Source: Alphaproteobacteria bacterium
Lineage (GTDB): Bacteria; Pseudomonadota; Alphaproteobacteria; SHVW01
Length of the DNA: 63,825 nucleotides
Direction: 5' to 3'
NCBI GenBank assembly: GCA_016869645.1
Contig: VGDO01000008.1
Location: 1-63,825, forward strand
The notes under the pieces are model-generated. The model worked only from the letters and a program-made list of their open reading frames with translations, searched no databases and was not told the origin of the DNA. This document shows, in pieces, positions 8,154 through 17,126 of this stretch. Numbering within the stretch: position 1 is the first letter of the stretch; each line of letters begins with the position of its first letter. A program made the position numbers and the translations under genes.

Positions 8154-10430
8154 ATGTTTTCGAAATCAGTGGCGGCCGGGGCGAAGGCGCACCTGCGCAT
8201 CGGCGCGCCAACCCAAGCGCGTGCTGACCGGGAACGGCAAGCTTCCCGGCTGAAGCCGGGGCACAATGTCTGGCGAGTCGTCCATGCGAACAGGGCGACG
8301 GTGCTGGTCGACGCGGCCGCCTACTATGGTGCGGTCAGGGCGGCGATGAGAAACGCCCGGCGCTCGATCCAGATCGTCGGCTGGGACATCGACAGCCGGA
8401 CCAGCCTCGTCGGCGAGGACGGCGCGACCGGCGACAACCTGCCGGTTCGGCTGGTCGACTTTCTCAGCGCGCTGGTGAGCCAGAAGCCCGAACTGTCGAT
8501 CAGGCTGCAGCTGTGGGATTACTCGATCCTCTACGCGCTCGAGCGCGAGCTGCTGCCGTCCTTGTCGCTTGGCTGGAGCACGCCGCGCCAGATCGAGCTT
8601 TGTCTGGACGATGAATTGCCGATCGGCGCCTCGCATCATCAGAAGACCGTCATCATCGACGACGCCGTGGCATTTTCCGGCGGCCTCGACCTGACGATCC
8701 GGCGCTGGGACACGCCCGAACATCGGCCCGATCATCCGCTGCGCAAGGACCCGCAGGGCAAGCCCTATCCGCCGTTCCACGACGTGCAGATGATGATCGA
8801 CGGCTCGGCCGCCGTGTCGCTCGCGGCTCTGGCGCGCCAGCGCTGGCTGCGCGCGACGGGGGAGGAGCTCGAGGCGCCATGCGAAGTCCGGGAGACACCG
8901 GATCCGAACCCGCGGCATGACCCCTGGCCGGCCTCGGTAAAGCCCGATTTCACCAACGTCGTCATCGGTATCGCCCGAACGGAGCCCGATTGCGGCGATG
9001 CGCCGGAGATCCGCGAGGTCGAGCATCTCTTTCATGACATGGTGCGAGCGGCGGAACGCTCGATCTATGTCGAAAGCCAGTTCTTGACCGCCTTGCCGCT
9101 GGCCAAGACCGTGGTCGAGCGGTTGCGCCAACGGCCCGAGCTCCAGGTCGCCATCGTCATGCCGCGCACCCACGAGAGCTGGCTCGAGCAGCAGACCATG
9201 CTCGCGGGGCGACAGCGCTGGGAGCAGTACATCCGCGAAGCGGGTGCCGCCGACAGCGTCCGGTTCCTCTATCCGAACGTGCGTCACGGCGGAACCGACA
9301 CACCCGTCATGGTCCATTCGAAGGTCATGATCGTCGACGACCGCCTGCTGCGCATCGGCTCGGCCAATCTGTGCAATCGCTCGATGGCGGTCGATTCGGA
9401 ATGCGACCTCGTCGTCGAGGCGACAGGGCAGGGCGACCGGGCAGCGATCGCGCGGGTGCGCGACAGTCTGCTCGGCGAGCATTGCGGCGCTACGCCTGAC
9501 GAGGTTGCCGCGGCGCTGAAGCAGAAGGGATCGCTGTTCGGAGCGCTCGACGCTCTCGGCGGGCGCGACCGCTCGTTGTGCCCGATCGCAGACGCTCCGC
9601 CTGATCCGAGCGACCTGACCGCGCCGATCGAGGCGATCGGGGATCCGGAGAAGCCGATCGCGACGGCGGCCTATCTCGGTGACCTCGCCGTCGAGCCGGG
9701 CCGTCCGGGGCGGCTGTCCGTCATCGTCAAGGCATGCCTTGCCATTTTCATCGTCGTCGCGCTGGTGTCGGCATGGCGCTTCACACCGCTTGCCGATGTG
9801 CTGCAGCCCGAGCTCGTCGTCGAGGCGCTGGCGCGCACGCCGATGGGGCCGCTGGTCTTTGCATCGGCCATCGGCATCTTCGTCGTCGCCGGCCTGATGG
9901 CATTCCCGCTCAACCTGCTGATCGTCGGCACGGCGGCGGCGTTCGGCCCGTGGACCGGGTTCGCGGTCGCCGCGACTGGCGCCTTGTCGAGCGCGCTCGT
10001 GACCTATGCCGTGGGACGCTGGCTGGGCGCCGATGTCCTGCGCCAGGTATTCGGCCCGGGGATCAACCGCATCAGGAGCAAGATCGCGGATTGGGGCTTC
10101 GTCACCATCACGGCCATCCGCCTGGTTCCCGTGGCGCCCTTCACCCTGGTCAATCTGGTGGCGGGCGCCATCGGCGTGCCGCTCGTTCACTACACCGCCG
10201 GCACGCTGCTCGGACTGACACCAGGCCTCATCATCATGTCGGCGCTTGGCGCCAAGACGCTCGATCTTCTGCGCCACCCCACGCTGGAGCACATCCTGCT
10301 CTTCGCCGGCCTGCTGCTGGTCTGGGCGGCGCTCGCATTCGGCATGCAGGCGCTGGCCCGCAGGTTCTCCAACAGATTCGTCGGCAGGTCGGCTCGGCGG
10401 GACAGCAGCGAGGTGAGCGTAGCGCGGTGA
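8154..10430 (+). CDS. phospholipase D-like / VTT-domain fusion membrane protein
   Basis: 758 residues. The N-terminal two thirds form a PLD-superfamily pair with both HKD motifs: HHQKTVIIDD near residue 160 and VHSKVMIVDD near residue 386, followed by GSANLCNRSM. From about residue 520 a VTT (SNARE-associated/DedA-like) membrane domain follows with several hydrophobic segments and the conserved region FPLNLLIVGTAAAFGPWTG. This suggests a membrane-anchored phospholipid transferase or hydrolase coupled to a lipid-scramblase-like module. It overlaps the next gene by 4 bp (GTGA), so the two are probably co-translated. The start at 8154 has no strong ribosome site. Confidence 0.88.
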   Translation: MFSKSVAAGAKAHLRIGAPTQARADRERQASRLKPGHNVWRVVHANRATVLVDAAAYYGAVRAAMRNARRSIQIVGWDIDSRTSLVGEDGATGDNLPVRLVDFLSALVSQKPELSIRLQLWDYSILYALERELLPSLSLGWSTPRQIELCLDDELPIGASHHQKTVIIDDAVAFSGGLDLTIRRWDTPEHRPDHPLRKDPQGKPYPPFHDVQMMIDGSAAVSLAALARQRWLRATGEELEAPCEVRETPDPNPRHDPWPASVKPDFTNVVIGIARTEPDCGDAPEIREVEHLFHDMVRAAERSIYVESQFLTALPLAKTVVERLRQRPELQVAIVMPRTHESWLEQQTMLAGRQRWEQYIREAGAADSVRFLYPNVRHGGTDTPVMVHSKVMIVDDRLLRIGSANLCNRSMAVDSECDLVVEATGQGDRAAIARVRDSLLGEHCGATPDEVAAALKQKGSLFGALDALGGRDRSLCPIADAPPDPSDLTAPIEAIGDPEKPIATAAYLGDLAVEPGRPGRLSVIVKACLAIFIVVALVSAWRFTPLADVLQPELVVEALARTPMGPLVFASAIGIFVVAGLMAFPLNLLIVGTAAAFGPWTGFAVAATGALSSALVTYAVGRWLGADVLRQVFGPGINRIRSKIADWGFVTITAIRLVPVAPFTLVNLVAGAIGVPLVHYTAGTLLGLTPGLIIMSALGAKTLDLLRHPTLEHILLFAGLLLVWAALAFGMQALARRFSNRFVGRSARRDSSEVSVAR

Positions 10431-11137
10431 GCGAACGCAAGGGCAGGGCGCGTCTGCTGACCTGGAACATCCACGCCGCCGTCGGAGCGGACCGCCGCTA
10501 CAGTCTCGAACGCGTCGTCGACCTTGTTCAGCGTCACGACCCCGACATCGTCGCTTTGCAGGAGATCGACGCGCGCGGCCGGGCCGCGGAGGCCTCGCCC
10601 TTTGCGCGGCTCGCCGCAGCCCTGGGCTCGCACGCCGCTGAGGCACGCACGATCAGCGCGCCCGACGGCGACTATGGTCACGCCATCATCAGCCGGTGGC
10701 CCCTCGCCAACACGGTGCTGCACGATCTGACCGCGTTCGAGCGCGAGCCCCGCTTCGCCATCGAGACCGAAGTCGAGACCCCTTGGGGCGTCATGCATCT
10801 GGCGGCCGTCCATCTCGGCTTGCAGCTGCGCGAGCGTCGGCATCAGGCGGCGATTCTCGCCGGCATCGCCGCGCGCCCCTTTGCCACGACGGTGATGATG
10901 GGCGACTTCAACGAGTGGTCATCCCATGGCGCGGTGCGTCAGGCCCTCGCCCGCCAGCTGCCCGCCCGCACGCGTCATCGCACGTTTCCGGCGCGCTTAC
11001 CCTTGCTCATGCTCGACCGCATCTACTGCCGGCCGCACGACGCGCTGATTGCAAGCTGGGTCGACCGTCACGCACGGACAACCTCCGACCATCTGCCGGT
11101 GGTCGCCGATATCCGCCTCTCGGAAGCCGGAATCTGA
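10427..11137 (+). CDS. endonuclease/exonuclease/phosphatase (EEP) family hydrolase
   Basis: 236-residue member of the Mg-dependent EEP superfamily. Visible blocks are LLTWNIHAAVGAD near the start, IVALQEID with the metal-binding Glu, MMGDFNEW, and the terminal SDHLPVVADI carrying the catalytic Asp-His. The start is the GTG at 10427, overlapping the stop of the PLD/VTT gene by 4 bp. EEP proteins paired with PLD/VTT genes are likely phospholipid or phosphodiester hydrolases acting in the same process; the substrate is inferred, not shown. Confidence 0.85.
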   Translation: MSERKGRARLLTWNIHAAVGADRRYSLERVVDLVQRHDPDIVALQEIDARGRAAEASPFARLAAALGSHAAEARTISAPDGDYGHAIISRWPLANTVLHDLTAFEREPRFAIETEVETPWGVMHLAAVHLGLQLRERRHQAAILAGIAARPFATTVMMGDFNEWSSHGAVRQALARQLPARTRHRTFPARLPLLMLDRIYCRPHDALIASWVDRHARTTSDHLPVVADIRLSEAGI

Positions 11138-11151
11138 GCCCGTGCCTCGCG

Positions 11152-11514
11152 TCAGTCCGTGCCGCCGGCGGAGCGCGCCTGCTTTTCCTCGACGCCGGAC
11201 ATGGCCTCGCGGCGGATCAATTCGGCCCACACTTCGCTCGGCATGATGCCCCGATCAGCCCACAGCACGAGCAGGTGGTAGAGGAGATCGGCGCTTTCGG
11301 CGACGACCTTCTTGGGCTTGCCGCGGATTGCCTCGATGACGGTCTCGACCGCCTCTTCGCCCAGCTTCTGGGCGATCTTGTCGGTGCCTTTCGAGAACAA
11401 TTTGGCGGTGTGCGAGGTCTCCGGGCTGGCGCCGCGTCGACTCTCGATGGTGCGGTACAGGCGCTCGAGCACGTCGCGCCCGTTGACGCTGTCGGAACTG
11501 GAATCCTCCGCCAT
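11152..11514 (-). CDS. hisE: phosphoribosyl-ATP pyrophosphatase
   Basis: Second step of histidine biosynthesis, hydrolysing PR-ATP to PR-AMP. The MazG-like fold is recognisable from SHTAKLFSKGTDKIAQKLGEEAVETVIEA and ESADLLYHLLVLW with the acidic metal ligands. 120 residues from the ATG at 11514, which has AAGGAG six bases upstream; an upstream ATG at 11562 is less likely. It is separated from hisF, its usual neighbour, by about 3.6 kb carrying a pseudogene pair, a PRC-barrel gene and a metalloprotease gene. It runs convergently with the EEP gene. Confidence 0.93.
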   Translation of the reverse strand: MAEDSSSDSVNGRDVLERLYRTIESRRGASPETSHTAKLFSKGTDKIAQKLGEEAVETVIEAIRGKPKKVVAESADLLYHLLVLWADRGIMPSEVWAELIRREAMSGVEEKQARSAGGTD

Positions 11515-11601
11515 GCGCAGCTCCTTCACAGCCTGACTAACATTTTTCGGCCCGGCTGTCATGAATCGCGTTGAACTGGGAGGAAAATTCCCGAGCGGCG
11601 G

Positions 11602-12520
11602 TCACCCGCGCACGAGGATTGTGACGCAGGTCGCCAGCGCCTCCAGCCCTGTCCCGCCCTGAGAGTGTGCTAGAGCCACGCGGGCTCCCTCGACCTGGCG
11701 GCCCTCTGCTGCACCGCGCAATTGCCAGGTGAACTCGGCGAATTGCGCCACGCCGGTGGCGCCGACCGGGTGGCTCTTGCACAGCAGCCCGCGCGATACA
11801 TTGACCGGAACCCGGCCGCCGAGCGCCACGTCGCCGTCACGCACCAGGCGTCCGCCCTCGCCCTCGGGGCACAAGCCGAGTCCCTCATAGTGCAGCAGCT
11901 CACCGATCGTGAAGGCGTCGTGGAGCTCGACGAGATCGACCTCGTCGGGCCCGATGCCGGCCGCTTCATGGGCGGCCTTGGCGGCTGCGCGCGTTGCGCC
12001 GAAATCGGTCAAGTCGCGGACATTCGCATCGCCGGTCTGCGCGCGCAGTCCCGCGCCCTCGATCCACACGCTTGGTCCGCCGCGCCGTCTGCACCAGCGT
12101 TCGGATCCGACCAGCACGGCGGCGGCACCCGAACCCTTGCGACAGCACTGCAGGAGGGTCAGCGGCTCGGCGATCATGCGCGAGGCCAGAACGTGCTCGA
12201 GCGTGGCCTCCTCGCGCTGCCGCGCATTCGGATTGAGCGCGCCGTGCCGGCGGCTCTTGACCGCGACGCGCGCGACAACCTCTGGCGTCGTGCCGTATTC
12301 GGACGATCTCGAGTTCCGGCGGGCGAAGGCCGGCCATCATACGTTCGCCGAACACCTCGCCCTGATAAAGATGTGACGCATAGACAGCGCCGAGATCGCC
12401 GAGTTCAACGCCGCCATCGGCAAGCGCCGCCAGCGCTGCTTGCCAGACCAGACGCTCGACCGGCACGCCATCGTGCTTGTCGAAGGCGGCCAGACCGACG
12501 CCGAGGATGCCGACCTTGCG
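11602..12520 (-). pseudogene. decayed SCP-x type thiolase
   Basis: Thiolase remains are spread over two frames. The N-terminus (VGILGVGLAAFD, then GAVYASHLYQGEVFGERMMAGL) lies in one frame. A second frame resumes with EYGTTPEVVARVAVK and runs through EPLTLLQCC, DLVELHDAFTIGELL and CKSHPVGATG to the stop at 11602. Between them the usual block of about 100 residues that contains the catalytic cysteine (NVENACSSGS-type motif) is missing, so the gene is deleted as well as frameshifted and cannot encode an active thiolase. It follows a DUF35 remnant on the same strand, the usual partner gene for this thiolase class. The exact 5' limit is uncertain. Confidence 0.8.
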
Positions 12521-12542
12521 CAGCGCCAGTGCCTCAGCCGGC

Positions 12543-12930
12543 TGCCGCCGCGCGCGGTGCGCAGCGTGGCGATGGCGAGGGATATGGGCTGATCAAGTTG
12601 CGGCCGCCGTGATCCGTTGTCCATGTGCGCGAAGACGCGCACGCCGCTCTCGACATCAACATAGCCGACGCGATAGGGCGCGCTGAACCCTTCCGGTCCC
12701 TGGTGGATGACGGTTGCGTTGTAAAGGACGCCCCGCCGACCGATCTGGCCGCTTCCATCCGGCCCGCTGCAAGGCAGTGAGGACACAGCTCGCGCACTTC
12801 GAGCGCCATACCGCCGCAAGCCGCGCAACGTCCGCCTGCGACGTAGGCGCCAACGGAATTCGGAACCGAAAAGCGCGGGCCAGATCGGCACCGCCGTGCT
12901 CGACTGCTCTCCTGATCCCTGATCGACCAT
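12543..12930 (-). pseudogene. decayed DUF35 OB-fold / zinc-ribbon acyl-CoA-associated protein
   Basis: DUF35 proteins accompany SCP-x thiolases and carry a rubredoxin-like zinc ribbon plus an OB fold. Both parts can be read here, but in different frames. The ribbon is GGRCAACGG followed by CPHC, about 12750-12840. The OB fold is VIHQGPEGFSAPYRVGY followed by VRVFAH, about 12610-12735. The start, VPIWPALFGSEF, is in the OB frame, so at least two frameshifts are needed. Together with the deleted thiolase downstream this looks like decay of a two-gene lipid or CoA degradation operon rather than sequencing error. Confidence 0.8.
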
Positions 12931-12962
12931 GACAGGCCGGTAATGGCCGCATGCGCCTGTCT

Positions 12963-12976
12963 GTCAATCGATTGAC
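12963..12976. promoter_or_regulatory. 14-bp perfect palindrome upstream of the DUF35 remnant
   Basis: GTCAATCGATTGAC is perfectly palindromic and lies about 33 bp upstream of the DUF35 start on the - strand. Its half-site resembles those of TetR-type operators, so it may be a relic operator of the decayed operon. No regulator gene is adjacent. Confidence 0.3.
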
Positions 12977-13145
12977 GGCATCAACAACTGTGTCGCAGAA
13001 CGCCAAAATTGAATTCGCACAAGCCCCATTCGTGGTCGCAGCGTGTCAAATTTGTGGCCTGGCTTTCTGCGGTTCGCGCGCCCGTGGGCGCGACCTATCT
13101 ATAGGCCGATGACGTCAATGCCGTCCTGTGGATAAGGAGTCGACC

Positions 13146-13688
13146 ATGCGTATGCTCACCATGATCGGCGCATCCGTGGCCTTGGTCCTTGCCAGCGCCG
13201 CGGCTGCCCAGACAACCTCTCCAGCACCACAAGCTCCGGCGGCCAAGCCCCCCGCCCCCGCGGCGACGGCGCAGCCGGCGCCTTCCGGGACCTTCATCAA
13301 TACCCAGGCTCAGAACGAGAAGCTGAGCTCCGACATCATCGGGATGTCGGTGGTCAATCGGGAAGGCGAGACGCTGGGCAAGATCGCCGCACTCATTCTC
13401 GATCAGAACGACAAGGTCACCGGCGTGATCGTGTCCGTCGGCGGCTTCCTGGGCATGGGCAGCAAGTCGGTTGCGCTGCCCTGGCAGTCGGTGAAGTTCG
13501 AGACCAAGGATCGCAAGACCCTCGTGGTCATCCAGCTCTCCAACGAGCAGATCGCGCTGGCGCCCGATTACAAGACGCTCGCCCAGCAGCGCAACGAGCA
13601 AGAGGCTCAGGCCATGCGCGCCCTGCAGCAGCAACAGCAGCAGCAGGGTCAGCAGCGACCGGCCGCGCCCGCGCCGAAGACGCAGTAA
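13146..13688 (+). CDS. exported PRC-barrel domain protein
   Basis: 180 residues from the ATG at 13146, which has AAGGAG upstream (GTG at 13128 is the alternative). A signal peptide ending near ASAAAAQ is followed by a Pro/Ala linker, then a PRC-barrel (GMSVVNREGETLGKIAALIL to ALPWQSVKFE), and a Gln-rich tail with a run of glutamines. PRC-barrel proteins of this type are periplasmic or envelope-associated with unknown partners. No operon partner is evident; the gene starts in the gap left by the decayed DUF35 locus. Confidence 0.85.
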   Translation: MRMLTMIGASVALVLASAAAAQTTSPAPQAPAAKPPAPAATAQPAPSGTFINTQAQNEKLSSDIIGMSVVNREGETLGKIAALILDQNDKVTGVIVSVGGFLGMGSKSVALPWQSVKFETKDRKTLVVIQLSNEQIALAPDYKTLAQQRNEQEAQAMRALQQQQQQQGQQRPAAPAPKTQ

Positions 13689-14020
13689 CGGCACGGGCTG
13701 CACGCCCCGCGCGGTTTCCCCCGCTGCGCGATGGAGCGTCCGACGCGGGGGGCGGCAATGAGCAGGCGCTGGAATGGCGCGATGTGGCCGCCCCCCGGTG
13801 CTGCCTGAGTGAGCTTGAGTACAAACCGGCGCCGGCGTCCGGCTGCCGGCATGCGCCAATCTGCGACATGATGGCGGGTTGACGTCCAATCCAGATCGGC
13901 GATCATCGCCGATCTGGGGTTTGACGTGCGCGTGCCGCGCCGTGAAGCCGGCGAGAAGACCGGCGAGGGGAGCGATCTGGCGGTCCGTGCACCGATCTCG
14001 TGCTGATCGGGGGGACTCGC
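13689..14020. other. gene-free stretch with a 12-bp stem hairpin
   Basis: No coding region or RNA gene is supported here. The only clear structure is a perfect inverted repeat, CCAGATCGGCGA with a TCA loop, at 13891-13917, about 100 bp before the metalloprotease start. It lacks a T-tract, so it may be a 5' leader structure or a repeat relic rather than an intrinsic terminator. Confidence 0.5.
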
Positions 14021-14836
14021 GTGAGGGGGATCATCGTAGGTGTCGCGCTTGGAGCGCTCGCGTCGCTCGCATGCGTGTCGCTAGCAGGTTCGGCCGCAGA
14101 GGCGGCGGACGCCGGGCTTGCAGAGAAATTCCGCCTATTGCGGCTCGACGGCCGTCAGGTCAAATGGGGCAGCCCGGAGCTCGGGACGGGCGCGCGCGTG
14201 TCCTATGCGCTGGTCGCCGGCCGCGTGCATTTCTCTGGCAGCCACAATTGCGGCGAGATGGCGCCGGTGGCGCCCCTGCTTGCTTCATCCGGCATCTCGG
14301 CTGCCGACTTCACGACGGAGTTGCGGGCGGCGTTCGCGATGTGGGAGGCCGTTGCCGACATCAGCTTCGAGCCAGCCGCCGATCCGAGCAAGGCGCAGAT
14401 CCTGATCGGCATCCAGGGCAAGCCGACCGGCTGGGCCTTCGCCAATGTCGCCTACGACCGATCGACCGACGCGGCCACTGGCCGTATCGAGAAGTCGCTG
14501 ATTTGCCTCAATCCGACCAAGCTTTGGAAGATCGGCTTTGGCGGCGATGTGCGCATCTATGACCTGCGCTACACCTTCGCACACGAGATCGGCCATGCCA
14601 TCGGCCTCGACCATCCGGGGCCGGCCGGTCAACTCATGGCGTTCGAATATGCCGAGACCTCCCGTGAGCTGCAGCCCGGCGACATACACGGCGCGGTGCT
14701 CCTTTACGGCGTCCGCGGCATGAGAAGCGCAGCGCCATCGGTGCCGGCCGCCGACGCTCCGAGCGCAGCGCTGGCGCTGCAGAGCCGGCAGCCCAGTCAC
14801 GCCGAGTGGACGCGCGACGCGAGCATGGAGAGGTAG
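14021..14836 (+). CDS. secreted matrixin-like (M10) zinc metalloprotease
   Basis: 271 residues. An N-terminal signal peptide (hydrophobic stretch VGVALGALASLACVSLAG) precedes a metzincin catalytic domain with the zinc motif HEIGHAIGLDHPGP and a Met-turn candidate LMAFEY about 16 residues later, followed by ELQPGDIHGAVLLYG as in matrixins. The start is taken as GTG 14021, six bases after a G-run, rather than GTG 14000. M10 proteases are uncommon in alphaproteobacteria outside RTX types; this one has no RTX repeats and ends with an Ala/Pro-rich tail. Substrate unknown. Confidence 0.85.
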   Translation: MRGIIVGVALGALASLACVSLAGSAAEAADAGLAEKFRLLRLDGRQVKWGSPELGTGARVSYALVAGRVHFSGSHNCGEMAPVAPLLASSGISAADFTTELRAAFAMWEAVADISFEPAADPSKAQILIGIQGKPTGWAFANVAYDRSTDAATGRIEKSLICLNPTKLWKIGFGGDVRIYDLRYTFAHEIGHAIGLDHPGPAGQLMAFEYAETSRELQPGDIHGAVLLYGVRGMRSAAPSVPAADAPSAALALQSRQPSHAEWTRDASMER

Positions 14837-15089
14837 GCTGCAGCCTGTGACTGTGCTCGCCAGCGCATTGGTGGGCGCAGTTGGGCTGCGGTGCCCAGGC
14901 ACCGGAAGCTTCCGGCGCCTCAGCAGCGTTCGCGCCATGAGCCGCTCATGGCGTAGGCCATCGGACCCCAGGACACTTCGCGGACAACTCGCGGGCGATC
15001 GGCCAGCCGCTCAGCCGAAGCAGCTCGCGGCCCATATTGAGGCAGTCGAGCGATGCTTCGCGGCTGCGCCCCCTCGAGAAAGTCGGCCG

Positions 15090-15845
15090 CTACCGCACCG
15101 GCACGCCGGCCGTTTTCAAGCGCTGCTTCGCCTCGGCGATCGTGTAGGTGCCGAAATGGAAGACCGAGGCGGCAAGCACGGCCGAGGCATGGCCGTCGCG
15201 CACGCCCTCGACCAGGTGATCGAGCGTGCCGACGCCGCCCGACGCGATCACCGGCACGCTCACCGCGTCGGCGACGGCCCGGGTCAGGCCGAGATCGAAG
15301 CCTTCCTTGGTGCCGTCGCGGTCCATCGAGGTCAACAGGATCTCGCCTGCACCGAGCGAGACCATGCGGCGTGCCCAGTCGACCGCATCGAGCCCCGTCG
15401 CGTTTCGCCCGCCATGGGTGAAGACCTCCCAGCGGTCGGGACCCGAGGCACGCGCATCGATTGCGACGACGATGCATTGCGCGCCGAACTTTTCCGCACC
15501 CTCGCGCACGAAATCGGGCCGCGTCACCGCCGCCGTGTTGATCGACACCTTGTCGGCACCGGCCAGCAGCAGACGGCGGATGTCCTCGACCGTGCGCACG
15601 CCGCCGCCGACGGTCAGCGGCATGAAGCATTGCTCGGCGGTGCGCTGGACCACGTCATAAAGCGTTGCGCGCTCCTCGTGGCTCGCCGTGATGTCGAGGA
15701 AGCACAACTCGTCGGCGCCGGCCGCGTCGTAGATGCGCGCCTGCTCGACCGGGTCGCCCGCATCGACCAGGTCGACGAAGCGCACGCCCTTGACCACGCG
15801 CCCGTCCTTGACGTCGAGGCAGGGGATGATGCGCACCTTGAGCAT
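15090..15845 (-). CDS. hisF: imidazole glycerol phosphate synthase subunit HisF
   Basis: Cyclase subunit that joins PRFAR and ammonia delivered by HisH to give imidazole glycerol phosphate and AICAR. TIM barrel of about 251 residues with the catalytic aspartates in [13 protein letters not shown] and VVAIDARA, and the phosphate-binding loops GGGVRT and ASGGVGT. The start [11 protein letters not shown] at 15845 is standard. It lies 4 bp after the hisA stop in the cluster hisB-hisH-GNAT-hisA-hisF. A gap of about 250 bp with no recognised gene follows before the metalloprotease, in place of hisE. Confidence 0.95.
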   Translation of the reverse strand: MLKVRIIPCLDVKDGRVVKGVRFVDLVDAGDPVEQARIYDAAGADELCFLDITASHEERATLYDVVQRTAEQCFMPLTVGGGVRTVEDIRRLLLAGADKVSINTAAVTRPDFVREGAEKFGAQCIVVAIDARASGPDRWEVFTHGGRNATGLDAVDWARRMVSLGAGEILLTSMDRDGTKEGFDLGLTRAVADAVSVPVIASGGVGTLDHLVEGVRDGHASAVLAASVFHFGTYTIAEAKQRLKTAGVPVR

Positions 15846-15849
15846 CGAA

Positions 15850-16575
15850 TCACGCAGCCAGCAGGTCGAGCGCCGCCCTGGGCTGGATGCGCCCGTCATA
15901 GAGCGCGCGCCCGACGATGACGCCGGCGATGCCCGATTTCGCCTCGGCCTTGAGTGCCGCCAGGTCGCCTAGCGAAGAAACGCCGCCCGACGCGATGACC
16001 GGCGTCCTCACCGCGCGCGCGAGTGCCGCAGTCGCCATGACATTGGCGCCCTGCAGCGCGCCGTCGCGCTCGATGTCGGTGTAGATCAGCGCGGCGGCGC
16101 CGGCGTCCTCGAGCCGGCGCGCCAGGTCGATCGCGCTGACCTCCGAGGTCTCGGCCCAGCCCTCGACCGCAACGCGGCCGCCGCGCGCGTCGATGCCGAT
16201 GGCGATGCGGCCCGGATAGGCGCGGCAGGCGCGCCGAACCAGCGCCGGATCCTTGAGCGCCGCGGTACCCAGCACGACGCGTGCAATACCGGCCTCGAGC
16301 CAGCGTGCAATCGCCGCGTCATCGCGCACGCCGCCGCCGATCTGCACGGGCAACCCGATCGCCGCCCTGATCGCGCGGATCGCGCCGTCATTGACCGCCT
16401 TGCCCTGAACCGCGCCATCGAGGTCGACGACATGCAGCCAGGCGAAACCGGCGGCCTCGAAGGCGCGCGCCTGGTCGGCCGGATCGGCGTTGAACACGGT
16501 CACTTTGGTCATGTCGCCCTTGAGCAGGCGCACACATTTGCCGTCCTTCAGGTCGATCGCGGGATAGAGGATCAT
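15850..16575 (-). CDS. hisA: ProFAR isomerase HisA
   Basis: Isomerises ProFAR to PRFAR, the step feeding HisF/HisH. 241-residue half-barrel with [16 protein letters not shown] at the N-terminus (catalytic Asp), [17 protein letters not shown] and [10 protein letters not shown] with the second catalytic Asp, plus the phosphate loop IASGGVSS. The start codon overlaps the stop of the upstream GNAT gene by 4 bp, so translation of the two is likely coupled. Confidence 0.95.
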   Translation of the reverse strand: MILYPAIDLKDGKCVRLLKGDMTKVTVFNADPADQARAFEAAGFAWLHVVDLDGAVQGKAVNDGAIRAIRAAIGLPVQIGGGVRDDAAIARWLEAGIARVVLGTAALKDPALVRRACRAYPGRIAIGIDARGGRVAVEGWAETSEVSAIDLARRLEDAGAAALIYTDIERDGALQGANVMATAALARAVRTPVIASGGVSSLGDLAALKAEAKSGIAGVIVGRALYDGRIQPRAALDLLAA

Positions 16576-17126
16576 CGCGCCTCGGCCTGGGCAGAAGTCG
16601 CGGGCTCCGGATCGAGCAGCTTCTGATAGTAGCGGCCCGCGACGAATTCGCCGTCGACCAGCGCATAGCGCGGATTGGTCCCCCAGCAGGTGAAGCCGAG
16701 CGTCTCATAGAGGTGAATGGCTGCAGACTGGGTCACGCGGACGTCGAGGGTGAGCATCTTGAAGCCGGCCTTGCGCGCCGCACGCTCGACCGCCAGCACG
16801 AGTCCGCGCGCCAATCCATGGCCGCGCGCCCAGGGCGCGACAAACGCGTGCACCATCTGGCAGGCGAAGCTCTGCGCCTCGTTGTTGCGCGCCGGACGCA
16901 GGAGCTGGGCCGAGCCGCACACCATGTCGTCGAGGCGGGCGATATAGAGTTCGCGCTCGGGCACGAGCATGACGCCGCGCCAGTATTTCTCCTGCACGTC
17001 GCGCCGCGGCGGCTTGAGCCAGCCGAAGCCGCCGCCGTCCCTGATCGCCGCCTCGGCCGCGTCGCACAGTTCATTGAGTTCGCGCTCGCTGAGCGCGGTC
17101 GCGCGGTGGATGGCGACGGTTGTCAT
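16572..17126 (-). CDS. GNAT N-acetyltransferase inside the his operon
   Basis: 184 residues with a GNAT fold: the acetyl-CoA-binding region is [28 protein letters not shown] and the C-terminal part is [26 protein letters not shown]. The ATG at 17126 overlaps the hisH stop by 4 bp and its own stop overlaps hisA by 4 bp, so it is locked into the his operon. The acceptor substrate is unknown. It has no known role in histidine synthesis; the position may reflect co-regulation or simple hitch-hiking. Confidence 0.85.
   Translation of the reverse strand: MTTVAIHRATALSERELNELCDAAEAAIRDGGGFGWLKPPRRDVQEKYWRGVMLVPERELYIARLDDMVCGSAQLLRPARNNEAQSFACQMVHAFVAPWARGHGLARGLVLAVERAARKAGFKMLTLDVRVTQSAAIHLYETLGFTCWGTNPRYALVDGEFVAGRYYQKLLDPEPATSAQAEAR

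Noticed and set aside
8166..10646. 826-codon open frame antisense to the phospholipase D/VTT gene
   Set aside because: Arginine- and histidine-rich shadow frame with no domain; the + strand frame has both HKD motifs and a membrane domain.
11602..12930. Programmed frameshifts in the DUF35-thiolase locus
   Set aside because: Several shifts plus loss of the catalytic block cannot restore a working thiolase.
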